Shown: positions 15,021 through 24,551, counted from the stretch's first letter. The stretch: 64,000 nt of DNA from Paraburkholderia sp. BL23I1N1 (GCF_003610295.1 NZ_RAPV01000004.1:1-64000); one strand, 5' to 3'. The notes: generated from the letters alone by a model not told the origin. Made by a program: numbers and translations.

Positions 15021-15058
15021 CCTGCCATTTGGCACCTATTTTATACCAAAATGGCAGG
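15021..15058 (-). promoter_or_regulatory. Operator/promoter of the RES-Xre operon
   Basis: CCTGCCATTTGG (15021-15032) and CCAAAATGGCAGG (15046-15058) form an inverted repeat around a minus-strand TATAAAAT sequence that could be the -10 box. The antitoxin helix-turn-helix is the likely ligand. Confidence 0.6.
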
Positions 15059-15163
15059 ACCGGTAGTTGCTGCGACGACATTGTCGGTCTAGACCGGACT
15101 GTCGGCTACTTTCAGCAGCGAAAGATCGCGCTTAATACCCTTTGGAGGAGATCGACGACACGC

Positions 15164-15334
15164 CTAGGCACCGCCCCGACGAAAAGGTGCGCTCGTTGTC
15201 AGGAATCCGGAGACCTCGGCGTATGGGAGCGGAGGAAGGCTGAGGCGGGCGATGCACAACGAGCGGTAGCGGCCGGTCTCGACCAGCGTAGCCACGTGGC
15301 CTTCTAGTTGCTGCCCCACGTCTGCACCGGTCAT
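15164..15334 (-). pseudogene. ParD-like antitoxin remnant
   Basis: Starting at ATG 15334 behind GAGGAGG, the first 25 residues (MTGADVGQQLEGHVATLVET, then GRYRS) match the N-terminal ribbon-helix-helix of ParD antitoxins. After GRYRS the usual EVxREGLRxLEE sequence is missing and the frame continues with unrelated residues to a stop at 15164. It is a truncated or frameshifted antitoxin with no recognisable toxin partner. Confidence 0.5.
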
Positions 15335-15530
15335 GGCGCCCTCCTCGCAAATTTCCATAACCGGGCTTGATGCAGTTATCAAGCCCTTAAAAACTGAAGC
15401 GCAAGGCGGTTTCGCCAGATTTACCCATGCCTTGCCGGCCATCACTGGTGCCACGCTGGACCGGGGGAGGAAGGATAGCGCGGAGGCTGTCGTTGCGGCA
15501 CAGCCACGCTCCCGTCGGTTTTTCTGCCGG

Positions 15531-16928
15531 TCAGGCGCGCGCTCGGGCTGCCTTGGGTTTGTTGCGCAGGTACACGAAATGGTAGAAGGCGAAGGAAAGG
15601 TCCGCGTGGTTAAGCACGTCTGCTTCGCCAATGGTCGCTACGTCGAACTTGAGACGCTTGATGGCCAGCTTGCCAGAAGGAGACGCAATGTACGCGCGCA
15701 TGAAGTCTTTCCTTGCCCGTGCGTCCGCCTGGTTGAAAGCTTCGCGACCAGCGCTGACCTCATCGGCCAATCGCAGCTTGGCTTCTTCCTCACGAGCTGC
15801 ACTGTTCGCTTCAACGGCTATTCTCGTCGTCGCTCTGGCAGTTACCTCGGCCTGCTCTTCCGTGGCTTTCTGGGCCAGTACCGTTTTCATCCGGCGCTCA
15901 GCCTCTGAAAGCTTGTAGCCCTCAGTGATGGCCTTCATCAGATAGCCCGCAGGACTCTTTGTCACCTTCGCGTCATCAATCTTTGCGCGAGTGTATTCGA
16001 TTGCATCAAGGATGCGTTCATCGGACCAGATGGCGCGGTTCTGCGAGATGACACTGAACTGCTTTTCGGTGAAGGCGAATTCGTTTTTTAACGTGGTGTA
16101 GGTTTCCTTCAACCCAATCAAGCTCGCACGGACGGTATCGGCCCCTTCTTTCCTGGAAAGCCTGAAACGTATCCGGTCAATCTTCTTGGACTTCGGGCTT
16201 TCGGTGCGCGTCTCGTAGCTGAGCTCGATGTCAGAGACTTCGTTGATTTGCTTTACCGCAGGCTCGAGACTGTCCCGCTTGAAATACTTGAAGACTGTTG
16301 CGCTGGAGCCTGCTTTGCCGGGCCAGTTTCGGATCACATCGAGTTCAAACCAATCCGTGATGCCGTCCGTCACATACGCAATGATGTGGTCATAGATTGC
16401 ACGTGCGTAAGTAAGAGTGAAGGCCGACGTGATGCGAAGGCTCAACCAGTGCGACTTTTCTGGATCCTTGATGTGGCGGATGAGCGGTTGCGGGACTTCA
16501 AACGTTATGCGTCCCTTGTCGATACCGACAATGCCGAGCAGTTGCACGGATACCCATTTTTCGTTTTCAGGTGCGGTGCTACCCTGCGGGGCCGCGGTCA
16601 CCTGGATGAGTGCCTTCTGTGCTTCGGATACGACTGATCTCAGATGCTTGTAATTGTAGCTGTCGTAACGCATGAGCCACCTGAAATAGCTCAGCTCGAC
16701 GTCGTAATATTTTGGTGTGGTCGGCTCCTGCGCCACGATGAAGTGCGCTGCATCAAGCAGGCGACGCGCCGTGACCCCGACGTCAGTGACATCAACGAAA
16801 ACGTTGTTCCGCTGATAGCCGATTTCCTTAGTTGACTTATGGATCGGCGTGTCGGTTGCCAACATCTCCTCAAACAGTTCGAGCGACATCTGGCGCGATG
16901 TTGCGCTTGTCGATACGGCGGTTGACAT
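15531..16928 (-). CDS. repB: RepB-family (Rep_3) replication initiator
   Basis: A 465-aa initiator of the Rep_3 superfamily, the type used by iteron plasmids and Burkholderia secondary chromosomes. Two winged-helix domains are expected across residues of about 30-270: YFRWLMRYDSYNYKHLRSVV, FEVPQPLIRHIKDPEKSHWL, and LTYARAIYDHIIAYVTDG followed by WFELDVIRNWPG. A helical C-terminal extension rich in Ala, Glu and Arg follows. ATG 16928 is preferred over the ATG four codons earlier because GAGGG precedes it by 5 bases. It is transcribed away from the iteron array and parAB, the usual layout of these replicons. It should bind the GGTGAG-type repeats. Confidence 0.87.
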   Translation of the reverse strand: MSTAVSTSATSRQMSLELFEEMLATDTPIHKSTKEIGYQRNNVFVDVTDVGVTARRLLDAAHFIVAQEPTTPKYYDVELSYFRWLMRYDSYNYKHLRSVVSEAQKALIQVTAAPQGSTAPENEKWVSVQLLGIVGIDKGRITFEVPQPLIRHIKDPEKSHWLSLRITSAFTLTYARAIYDHIIAYVTDGITDWFELDVIRNWPGKAGSSATVFKYFKRDSLEPAVKQINEVSDIELSYETRTESPKSKKIDRIRFRLSRKEGADTVRASLIGLKETYTTLKNEFAFTEKQFSVISQNRAIWSDERILDAIEYTRAKIDDAKVTKSPAGYLMKAITEGYKLSEAERRMKTVLAQKATEEQAEVTARATTRIAVEANSAAREEEAKLRLADEVSAGREAFNQADARARKDFMRAYIASPSGKLAIKRLKFDVATIGEADVLNHADLSFAFYHFVYLRNKPKAARARA

Positions 16929-16977
16929 CGTGGCCCTCATTCTTGGTTGTTAGCCACGGAAAACTCTAGCACGCGTA

Positions 16978-17778
16978 GGTGAGATGTCAAAACAAAAAGG
17001 CTCACCGTGAAACTACTGTTTCAACAATTCGGCTCACCCACCTTCGCAACCCGATCGGTCAAAGAATAGGACTATCAAGGCGTCGCCAAGATGCACTGTC
17101 CGACAACACGCCCGATGCGTTTGTTTGGTGTTTTAAAAATCTTAGAAAAACAAACCCACCAACTTACAAGGCCAATCAACCTCAAACAAAAACAATGAGT
17201 TAGCCCCGCAAAGGTGAGTCATTTTGTTCCGGAAGTGAGCTCTTTTGTAGAAAAAGGTGAACGAAATTCCTCTACGAGAGTGAAGTGTTTACCCGTTCAG
17301 GGTGAGACTTCATGTGGCCGTGGACACGATGGTGAGATGAATTGTTGACGCCTTTCGAACTGCCGCCAAAGCCGTATGCGGCAGGGGTTTCCTCCGGCGT
17401 CGGTGAGGGTTTTTGTTGGCGATGGTGAGCAAATTTGTATGGGCCAGCGCCACCCACGGTTGGAACAAAGCAGAAAAGCGTTATGGCCTCGGTAGTTAGG
17501 TAGTGCCCAAAGAACACGCACGAATTCGCCGGCACGATGGTGAGGAGAATTGTGACGGGCTGCCAGGTTGCACTCCCGTGGGGGATGGTGAGAGGTTTTG
17601 TTGGACCACTGTCGACGCTGCTCATCATGGCGAGCCGGGAGGGGCGGGCAACGCGAGCGATGACGATGAGGAATATTGGGAGGCGTGCTGTTCTACGCGG
17701 TGGTTACTGCAAGACGGATCGCGCCCGTTTCAAATTGAATCGCTCCTCTCTTCTCGATATTCAACAAAACTTCTCACC
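16978..17778. repeat. Iteron array, probable replication origin (oriV)
   Basis: At least twelve copies of a GGTGAG-centred repeat lie here, several in the longer form GATGGTGAG followed by about four bases and TTTGTTG or a variant. Plus-strand cores start at 16978, 17213, 17301, 17331, 17402, 17424, 17539 and 17587, with weaker ones at 17235 and 17256. Reverse copies (CTCACC) start at 17001, 17033 and 17773. An AT-rich segment at about 17110-17200 could be the melting site. No long coding frame in this interval looks real. Position between divergent repB and parA supports oriV. Confidence 0.8.
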
Positions 17779-17928
17779 CACCTTCGTGACGCTGAGCCTT
17801 CACTGGTCAACAATTTCCTTCACCATGATCTTTCAAAAATGCATCTACAAAAACATGTTTGACGCGTCGACGAGTCGATTCATTCCACATTATGAAATAA
17901 ACGCGAGTTTTTGGTTACGAAATGCCCA

Positions 17929-17960
17929 CTTAACGTCGATTTCTAAGTAATGAGGTTAAG
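17929..17960. promoter_or_regulatory. Dyad upstream of parA
   Basis: CTTAAC (17929-17934) and GTTAAG (17955-17960) form an inverted repeat about 70 bases before parA. TTGCAT and TATTCT further down could be the promoter. ParA-type Ia proteins with an N-terminal DNA-binding region often repress their own promoter, so this is a candidate operator. Confidence 0.35.
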
Positions 17961-18032
17961 TCACCGGGCACATTTTTGCATTTTTCTAGTATTCTACGCT
18001 TCGTATCGATTTCGGGCTAAACCTTAAAAACC

Positions 18033-19241
18033 ATGTCCAAAGCAGAATTCCCGGCAATTACGCGAAGAGTGACCTTGGGTGAACTTGCGGGTTTCGCGGA
18101 GACGCTTAATACGCTCACGGAAGACTTGCGTAACAGTATCCTGACGCCGAAACCGCGAAAATCGGCTCCCTCATTTACTACGGCGGAGGTCGCCGAACTT
18201 TGCGGAATGGACCGCACGAAGATTCATTACCAGGCCACAAGGGAAGGGAGCACCCTGCCAGCGGGTGAGGCATCGGGTACCGGTCGTAGTCGCCATTTCA
18301 CACTGGCGGAGGCACGGACGTACGTGCAGCAGTTATCTGAAATATATCAGTCGCCGCTGGTCACCGGGTCGCGCGGTGCGGACGGGAAGGTCATCCTCGT
18401 CGCCAACTTCAAAGGCGGTTCGACCAAAACGACGACATCAATGTGTCTTGCGCAGGGATTGTCGCTCCGCGGTCGGCGGGTGCTCGCCATCGACTTGGAC
18501 CCACAGGCATCACTTTCCGAGCTTTGCGGCCTGTATGCAGAGAAGGAGGTTGATGAGGATTCGACCGTTTTGCCCTTCATCTATGACCAGACGATCGAAG
18601 GCGGGCTGTCATCATTCATCAAGCAGACCTACTGGGACGGTCTGGACGTCATCGCAGCCCACCCTTCCTTGTTCAGTGCGGAGTTCTACATCCCGTCGAT
18701 GCTCAAGGCTAAGCCCAGCTTCCAATTCTGGGCAATCCTCCGGGAAGGTCTCGCGTCGCTACGCAGCAAGTACGACTACATCATCCTCGACACGGCGCCT
18801 TCATTGTCCTACCTGACGCTCAATGCGTTGATGGCTGCGGATTCGATGGTCATGCCGCTGGTTCCGGAAAGCCTCGACTTCATTAGTTCTGTGTCTTTCT
18901 GGGGGCTATTCTCCGACATCGCCGGTAACTTCATGGAGAGGGAGGCCAATAAGGCCTACGATTTTATTTCGATCATCCTTTCAAAGGTCGATAACAGCCC
19001 GACTTCGTCGGCTTCTGTGGTTCGTCCATGGACTCAACGGGCCTATGGCGACTGGCTTACGACAACCGAAATTCCGGCAAGCTCGGCAATGAGTAGCGGC
19101 GCGCTTGCATTGTCGACGGTGTTTGACCTGAGCAAGAAGGACGCAAGTTCGAAAACTGTCGAGCGGGTTCGTCAGCCGCTCAGGGAATACTGCAAGTGGA
19201 TTGACGATATGTACGTCGAACAGTGGAGACTCGGCAAATGA
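18033..19241 (+). CDS. parA: ParA partition ATPase (type Ia)
   Basis: A 402-aa partition ATPase that would move ParB-bound replicons over the nucleoid. Residues 48-100 are a MerR-like helix-turn-helix (TTAEVAELCGMDRTKIHYQA), which makes it type Ia. The deviant Walker A motif is KGGSTKTTT at 127-135, Walker A' is VLAIDLDPQASL and Walker B is YDYIILDTAPSLSYL. Length and layout fit ParA of large Burkholderia replicons. The stop overlaps the parB start (ATGA), so the two are co-translated. Confidence 0.93.
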   Translation: MSKAEFPAITRRVTLGELAGFAETLNTLTEDLRNSILTPKPRKSAPSFTTAEVAELCGMDRTKIHYQATREGSTLPAGEASGTGRSRHFTLAEARTYVQQLSEIYQSPLVTGSRGADGKVILVANFKGGSTKTTTSMCLAQGLSLRGRRVLAIDLDPQASLSELCGLYAEKEVDEDSTVLPFIYDQTIEGGLSSFIKQTYWDGLDVIAAHPSLFSAEFYIPSMLKAKPSFQFWAILREGLASLRSKYDYIILDTAPSLSYLTLNALMAADSMVMPLVPESLDFISSVSFWGLFSDIAGNFMEREANKAYDFISIILSKVDNSPTSSASVVRPWTQRAYGDWLTTTEIPASSAMSSGALALSTVFDLSKKDASSKTVERVRQPLREYCKWIDDMYVEQWRLGK

Positions 19242-20218
19242 ATATCCGTGCTCGAATGGCTGAGCAGACTGCCAATCTGCGCGCTGCTTCAGATATCCCG
19301 AAAGACGAAGTTACAGCCTCTAGGCAAACGAACGATAAGCCGAAGACCGGACCGGGGATGGCTGCTGCCCTGGCTGCGGCCAATATCAAGATTCAGGAAC
19401 TGGAAGCGCGCGGCGCGCAATCAGTGCTACCTGTGTCAGAGATAGTGCCGAACCCTTGGCAGCCTCGGAGGGTTTTCAACGAGGCGAAGCTAGCTGAACT
19501 CGCAGAGTCGATTCGCGAGGTCGGGCTGTTACAACCGATCGTTGTTCGCCGAGCGGAGTCTGCTTATCAGATTGTTGCGGGCGAGCGGCGTTGGCGCTCA
19601 CACAAGCTGGTGGGACTAGAGGAAATCAAAGTCCTCGTCGTTAATTGCACGGACCAGGATATGGCGGTGCTGGCTCTGGTGGAAAACATCGGTCGAGATG
19701 ACTTGGCCGACTATGAGATTTCCATCTCTATTCGCCGTACCGAAAAGGAATTTCCGAATCGCACTCGTTTGGCCGAAGCTGTCGGCATGAGCCGTCGAGG
19801 ACTGTACAGATACCTAGCATTCGACACCCTACCCGCGTTCATCACAAGCGACCTCGATATCAATCCGACGCTCATTGGTGGCAATGCCGCCGACGCGATC
19901 GCGAACGTCATCAAGAAGCATGGTGAGAAAGCGGTGGCCGCTGCCCGCGAACTTTGGCCGGAGGTCGTATCGGGAAACCTGGATCAAGGTAAATACGCGC
20001 CGGCGATCGCTGCCCTGGTCGGCCGTCGCGTATCTAGCAAGACGGCTCGCGAGCGCTCAATTGAGAAGTTTTTTGCGGGAAAGAATCACGCAGGCAGCAT
20101 TACCAAGGACGTGAACAGCTTCACCGTAAAAATCAAAACGGGCGTCCTGTCAGATGCACAGGAGACCCGCATCCGCCAAGTCATAAGCGAGTTGTTTAAC
20201 GGCGCGCCTCTTGAATGA
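19238..20218 (+). CDS. parB: ParB centromere-binding protein
   Basis: A 326-aa ParB. The N-terminal CTPase domain is complete: VSEIVPNPWQPRRVF, LAESIREVGLLQPIVVRRA, and the GERRWRSHKL box. A helix-turn-helix follows (RTRLAEAVGMSRRGLYRYL). The C-terminus is basic and would dimerise. ATG 19238 overlaps the parA stop. An intrinsic terminator and two 18-bp palindromes that may be its parS sites follow within 340 bases. Confidence 0.92.
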   Translation: MNIRARMAEQTANLRAASDIPKDEVTASRQTNDKPKTGPGMAAALAAANIKIQELEARGAQSVLPVSEIVPNPWQPRRVFNEAKLAELAESIREVGLLQPIVVRRAESAYQIVAGERRWRSHKLVGLEEIKVLVVNCTDQDMAVLALVENIGRDDLADYEISISIRRTEKEFPNRTRLAEAVGMSRRGLYRYLAFDTLPAFITSDLDINPTLIGGNAADAIANVIKKHGEKAVAAARELWPEVVSGNLDQGKYAPAIAALVGRRVSSKTARERSIEKFFAGKNHAGSITKDVNSFTVKIKTGVLSDAQETRIRQVISELFNGAPLE

Positions 20219-20238
20219 GGCATGGCCAATAGGTCCGG

Positions 20239-20263
20239 AGCCCGCCTCGATGCGGGCTTTTTT
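20239..20263 (+). terminator. Rho-independent terminator of parAB
   Basis: AGCCCGC pairs with GCGGGCT around a 6-base loop, followed by T5-6. Confidence 0.8.
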
Positions 20264-20388
20264 CGACTGCAAGTTTCCGTGTGTTATATAGCCGCCGGTG
20301 TACGCGATGCCGATGTGCGTTCGCCCGCGTGGTGTCTCGGATGGCCGGCGCAGATCCCGTCTATCCGAGGCGCAGGCTGGCGAACGGG

Positions 20389-20408
20389 AGTGTGCTACTA
20401 GGCACACT
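20389..20408. promoter_or_regulatory. Candidate parS site 1
   Basis: GTGTGCTACTAGGCACAC with one further paired base on each side. The same 18 bases recur at 20531-20548. A repeated palindrome just after parB is the usual centromere arrangement. Confidence 0.6.
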
Positions 20409-20524
20409 TTTCGGACGAGCCCCGCTTCCAAGGCGACTCGACCTGAGACAACTGAATAGCCGTAATCCCTTGGGTCACACGGTCAGCGTTAGCTGCTCCG
20501 TTCGCCCCATTAGCGGCGGGTGGC

Positions 20525-20554
20525 GGAAGAGTGTGCTACTAGGCACACTCTTCC
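20525..20554. promoter_or_regulatory. Candidate parS site 2, with 12-bp arms
   Basis: The 18-bp palindrome at 20531-20548 is extended by GGAAGA and TCTTCC, giving perfect 12-bp arms around TACTAG. It lies 141 bases from site 1 in the same orientation. Confidence 0.65.
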
Positions 20555-20953
20555 GGTCGAGGCCCTGCCTGCGAGGCGCCCGAGTCGGCTGCCTCGCCGG
20601 AACGCTCCGCGGCCGTTTGCCCCTGATCGGTGTTGGGATCCGAGCGCTTTTCGGGACGGACGATGGCGTCTACCGCGAATGCCGATTGGATTTGCAGTAA
20701 GTGACAGTGCAGGCCACTTGTGCCGCATATTGGGCCGAAATACCGGAATAACCCGCAGTGGCTGCTCCAGCGTCTTGACTCCCGCAGCGGACAGGATGAG
20801 CGAACGGCCTCTCGCCGAGACCAACAACGAACAGTTCCTGAACCGCCGGATCGATTTTGTCGCCGCAGAGCCCGGCGACGTCTTGAAGAGAGCGTGCAAA
20901 CTTAGGAGGCTCTAGGGAGAGCGGCTCGCGGTGCCGGGAGCCCCATCGGTTTC

Positions 20954-21580
20954 ATGTGGGGTACGCTGACTTGTATGGCAGCGGTGGGAGCAAACCATGC
21001 GGTTGATCATCGAAGCAAGGCTGGCCGATTGGTCGTGAACATCGTCGCCGGGCGAGAGACGTTCACGGACGGTTCCCGGACGTTGATGCCTATGTACACA
21101 AGGAAGTCACCTAGGCTGCAGCGCGCCGATCAGTTCGTGAGTCGAAACGGTATGGCGAGCGATGAACGCGTGGCCGTGATCAGCGAGGACGCTGGTGAAT
21201 TTGAGCAGGCCATCCAGGGCAGCAAGCTGGCTCGCGGCCGGATCCTCGACTAGTTCCACATAGAGATGAAGTTTCAGGCGGCACACCGGGCCGTGTTCGG
21301 CAGCAAGATGATCGCCGCACTGGAACGGGAGTCGGTGGGAGCTGAAATCAACCGCGCCAGTTGGTTCGTCTGGAATCGCAAGGGTCTGCCGATCAGCAGC
21401 AGCATCGCCGAATCCGCGGTGAACCAGGTCGTCAGCCACCGCATCGGCAGGAAGCGACAGATGCACTGGACTGACTAAGAGGCTCACAGTATGGCGCAGG
21501 TCAGGCTCGTGGTTTTGAACGGCGAATTCTCGCCCCGCCGCATCTTGGCGCTCGAGATAGCCGCCTCGCATCACGACAAA
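20954..21580 (+). pseudogene. ISKra4-family transposase remnant
   Basis: One reading frame carries recognisable ISKra4-type transposase blocks interrupted by stops: RLVVNIVAGRETFTDGSRT, then FVSRNGMASDERVAVISEDA, then a TAG where Trp is expected (ILD-stop-FHIEMKF), then RKGLPISSSIAESAVNQVVS and a further TAA. The part between Trp-Asn and RKGLP is deleted in frame and the N-terminus is missing. The element is dead. No clear terminal repeats were found. Confidence 0.75.
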
Positions 21581-21599
21581 TGCATCGAGGTAGCATCGC

Positions 21600-22023
21600 T
21601 AGGCCGGCACCTACCAAAGAACAGAACGGACCATACAACCCCTGCCGCCAGCCCGTGCGACCTGACTCTCCCCAACTTTTACACGCTCTCCAGTGCGCCG
21701 CGTTTCTACCTGCTCTCGCGGCGCTTCAGCCCGGCGCCGGAACTCCCGGGACAGGATGCGCGACATGACAAAGGAATGCACTGCCGCAACCACGTAGAAA
21801 AGGGGGTGTGGAGATTGGAAGCGGAACGCCTTGCCTGCGTCAGGGCGCAGAGTTGAAAATCGCCCGTTAGTTCGCATGATGGAGTTGTAGCGAGGCTCCG
21901 GTTTAAATCAGTGCGCGGATCACCAGGGACAAATCGGCGTCGACAATCGTAAGCGTACTTTGAGTACGTCAGGTCCGGGTCCTGCACCATTTTCCAATGG
22001 CCTTCTTCGGAAGGCCATTTCAT
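21600..22023. other. Non-coding spacer with a UUCG hairpin
   Basis: Nothing coding. At 21996-22019 a perfect 10-bp stem (AATGGCCTTC / GAAGGCCATT) closes on TTCG. There is no T-tract, so it is a stable hairpin rather than a clear terminator. Confidence 0.45.
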
Positions 22024-22661
22024 ATGGGCGCAACGACCTACTTCGATGAACGCGGCGCACCGCTACCAGCGCGGCAGCTCCAGCCACTTCTCCACGCTAG
22101 CCGCAGCCATCATCCCGGACGATGCCGAGCCGGTGCTGAACCGCGTGGTGCGGGGTTTGTACAAACGTCGCGGCCGCTTGACTCGGAATGAACTCAAGTC
22201 GGTCCATCTGTCGGTCGCAGAACGACTGGGATTTGCCGCCGAATTGGCGAAGCTCCGCGGCAGGCGGCCTGATATCGAATTCATCACGAACACGGTGCGG
22301 AAAGAAAACGCCGACGCCGCGTTCCTCCCGCATCGGAACGGCCTCCCACTACAACTACATGTTCAAGCTGCGGCTCCTCGATGAGATGGCTGCCCTCGAG
22401 TCAGTATGTTTCATTCCGGACGCCCGGGTCTCCCTGAAAGTCGAGCACAAGGATCCGCTGTACGACTATCTGTGCATGGAACTGGCCACCCACGGCCCTG
22501 AGACGGTCTTGCACACCATGCCGTTTCAGCGCGGGGATAGCCTCGGCTTCAATTCGTCGGATCTGGTGGTGGACATTGCCCTAGCGCACCACGAGCACCG
22601 CAATGGCGAGGCCTGCCGGGCACCGTCGCCGTTCGATCCGGCAAAAGCCCTCTGTTTCTGA
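22024..22661 (+). pseudogene. DUF3800-like protein, frameshifted
   Basis: A DUF3800-type protein broken by frameshifts. A start-like TYFDERGAP (compare the YxDESG motif of the family) lies in one frame. The body (SVHLSVAERLGFAAELAKLR, then RPDIEFITNTVRKENADAAF) is in a second from 22046, and after about 22325 the rest (YNYMFKLRLLDEMAALESVC, then DPLYDYLCMELATHGPETVL) is in a third. The DUF3800 fold is RNase H-like and is often found on mobile elements. No function is expected from this copy. Confidence 0.6.
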
Positions 22662-22765
22662 AGAGACGGCGTCGTGGCGGTACCGGGCGCGCGGCGTACA
22701 TTCCTAGGCCTTGTCGCAGGATGGCTTGCGCTTGAATACACCGCTAATGCCGTATATATGAACAG

Positions 22766-22785
22766 TACTGTTTATATATACAGTT
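22766..22785. promoter_or_regulatory. LexA-box-like sequence
   Basis: TACTGTTTATATATACAGTT has CTGT, eight A/T bases and ACAG, the form of a gammaproteobacterial SOS box. It ends 12 bases before the ATG of the next gene, where bound LexA would block the promoter. Confidence 0.55.
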
Positions 22786-22797
22786 ATTGAGGGCGGT

Positions 22798-23094
22798 ATG
22801 GAACACCGGGTACGCGTGCGGAACGAATCGGACCGGCGCACGCTCGCGTGGCTGCGCGAGCGGACGAGCGACGCGGCTTTGGCCACGACGGCGCAGGCCT
22901 GCATGACGCCGGGGCAGCTGGGCAAGGCGTACGTCTCGCAGCTGTGCCGGCGGCTCGGGCTGCGGCCGCCGTGGCAAGTGCGGGAGGCCGCCACCGGTGC
23001 CGCCGCGCATAGCGAGGTCGGCGACCGTCATTTGGCGGCGATCCGCCAGATCCTCGCGCGGCCGCAGGTGGAGACGCGCCGGCCCGCCGGATGA
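22798..23094 (+). CDS. Small basic protein under a LexA-box-like site
   Basis: A 98-aa Arg-rich protein (MEHRVRVRNESDRRTLAWLR, then QLGKAYVSQLCRRLGLRPPW), probably helical. The ATG follows GAGGGCGGT. I do not know the family. It converges on a decayed tyrosine recombinase, and the LexA-like site suggests that it belonged to an SOS-induced mobile element. Could be a DNA-binding accessory protein; nothing proves it. Confidence 0.55.
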   Translation: MEHRVRVRNESDRRTLAWLRERTSDAALATTAQACMTPGQLGKAYVSQLCRRLGLRPPWQVREAATGAAAHSEVGDRHLAAIRQILARPQVETRRPAG

Positions 23095-23393
23095 CAGGAG
23101 CGGGGCACGGGCGCTGGCATAGCGTCGGGGCCCGGTCGGGCGCCAGCGGAGCCGTTTTGCCGCCGCTGTGCTTGTCTGCAATTGGAACTGGCAGGCAGAT
23201 CCGGCAAAGCGGTGAAACCGCGACTATCATGTAAATGTAGTCCGTGCTCACGGTATGGGCCAAACCGGAGCAGCGGCGGGGCTGGCGGGCAACCTAGCCG
23301 CCCGTCGTGGCTCCGCCACACTCACGAAGCGGTCCGCGCGGGTATGTCCAGCGGGCCGTTTTTTGCGCCTGCGATTAATGCCGCTAACTCCGG
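23095..23393. other. Non-coding spacer before the integrase remnant
   Basis: No gene seen. It includes the perfect hairpin GCCGCTAAC-TCCG-GTTAGCGGC (from 23380), which overlaps the integrase stop and may be its terminator or part of an attachment region. Confidence 0.4.
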
Positions 23394-24127
23394 TTAGCGG
23401 CGTTGGCGTGCGAGGGTGGTCGCCAGAGCCAGTTTCAGCGGTTCGTCGTCGACGTACTGGTTGACGGCCCGCGCGTCGGCGTGCCCCTTGTTGTCCGTGC
23501 CGGGCGGGCGTCCAGGCCGCTTTTCATCCCCTCGGCGAGGCCCTTGGCGTAACTGTGCGGGAGCCAGTAGGTCGACGCCTGTTCCAGGCGGGCGGCGGCC
23601 GTTGCCCGGGCCGCCGCGTGGGCGTAGTCCGCTGTTTCGCGGGAGAGGCCAGGCCGGTCACCAGCTGCCAGATGGCCGTGCGGCTGCGCACGCCTTTCCA
23701 CTGACCCCAGCGCGTGCGCCGCGCTGACAGCACGAGCGGCAGGCCGAACGCGAGCCGGTACGCCAGCAGCGGCAGCGCGAGCGCGTCGCACGGCACCGAG
23801 TGGATCTCGCCACCCTTGCCGCGTCCGCGGATTGCCCGCGGCACCGGCGCCTGCCGGAACCCTATATATCCGGAGAACTCGCCTAGCGTCCACGCCGAGA
23901 TCGACAGATTGACCTGCCGGGCGTACCAGAACAGCCGCTCAGCCTCAATCTGGTACTGGGCGAGCGTGGCCGGCGCGAGCCGCCTGCGGCCGGTCACCTT
24001 GGCCTTCCCAGCGGCCGACGATTGGCTCGTCCGCGAGCCCGGGCAGCAGGATCGGGCTGACCAGCCGGTTCGACACCAGGGCGGACGGCCGCGGGCCAGC
24101 CACGTCGGGCAAGGAGTGGGCGTTCAT
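23394..24127 (-). pseudogene. Tyrosine recombinase (integrase) remnant
   Basis: Pieces of one integrase lie in successive frames. The N-terminus starts at ATG 24127 (MNAHSLPDVAGPRPSALVSN). The SAM-like core-binding domain follows (LAPATLAQYQIEAERLFWYA) with RGKGGEIHSVP. The C-terminus (STYWLPHSYAKGLAEG, then KGHADARAVNQYVDDEPLKL) retains the His of the HxxR/HxxH region. Several frameshifts and a shortened catalytic centre make it inactive. The stop lies inside a 9-bp hairpin at 23380-23401 (GCCGCTAAC/GTTAGCGGC). Confidence 0.75.
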
Positions 24128-24551
24128 CGGGCGACTGCCCGCGCGAGTTGAACCACGCACACGCTGACGGCCACCCGTCGATTCGAAGCGAAGTTCAGAA
24201 AGTACATTTTGGCTAGTTCGGATTCCGAAATAACTGCGTCGCGATAGCCGGACCTATGAAGCTTCACTCGTGAAACAGGCGGACAAACAGGCCGAACCTT
24301 GCAAGGCATTGTTTTACTGACCTTATTTATGTTCGCCGAAGAAATGTTTCACGAAAATCGGTCGACATCGGGATTGAGCCGGCTCCGTGGGCAGCAATTT
24401 GACGTGCGGGGAGTGATCCGCCTTGCTGCCTACGGGGGTTGTAGTGAACGATACGTTTTTTGTGATATTTTTCACGCTGGAAGTCGGAGGCGACAGCACG
24501 CACCCCCAACAGCGCAATGTTTGGCGGGGCGACTGCCGTCTTTGGGCCGTC

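Larger units (their letters stand above)
20264..20953. other. Centromere-like region without genes
   Basis: Contains the two parS-like palindromes and no convincing coding frame. Inverted segments such as CGTTCGCC / GGCGAACG flank the first palindrome (about 20318-20386). Decayed IS sequence begins near 20950. Confidence 0.5.

Noticed and set aside
15164..15631. The full 155-aa minus-strand frame around the ParD-like segment
   Set aside because: The part upstream of ATG 15334 overlaps the end of repB and has no protein-like character. Only the last 56 codons, behind a good ribosome site, are kept as a remnant.
17503..17950. Two overlapping frames of 119 and 137 aa in the origin region
   Set aside because: They read across iterons, overlap each other and have no ribosome site or family features.
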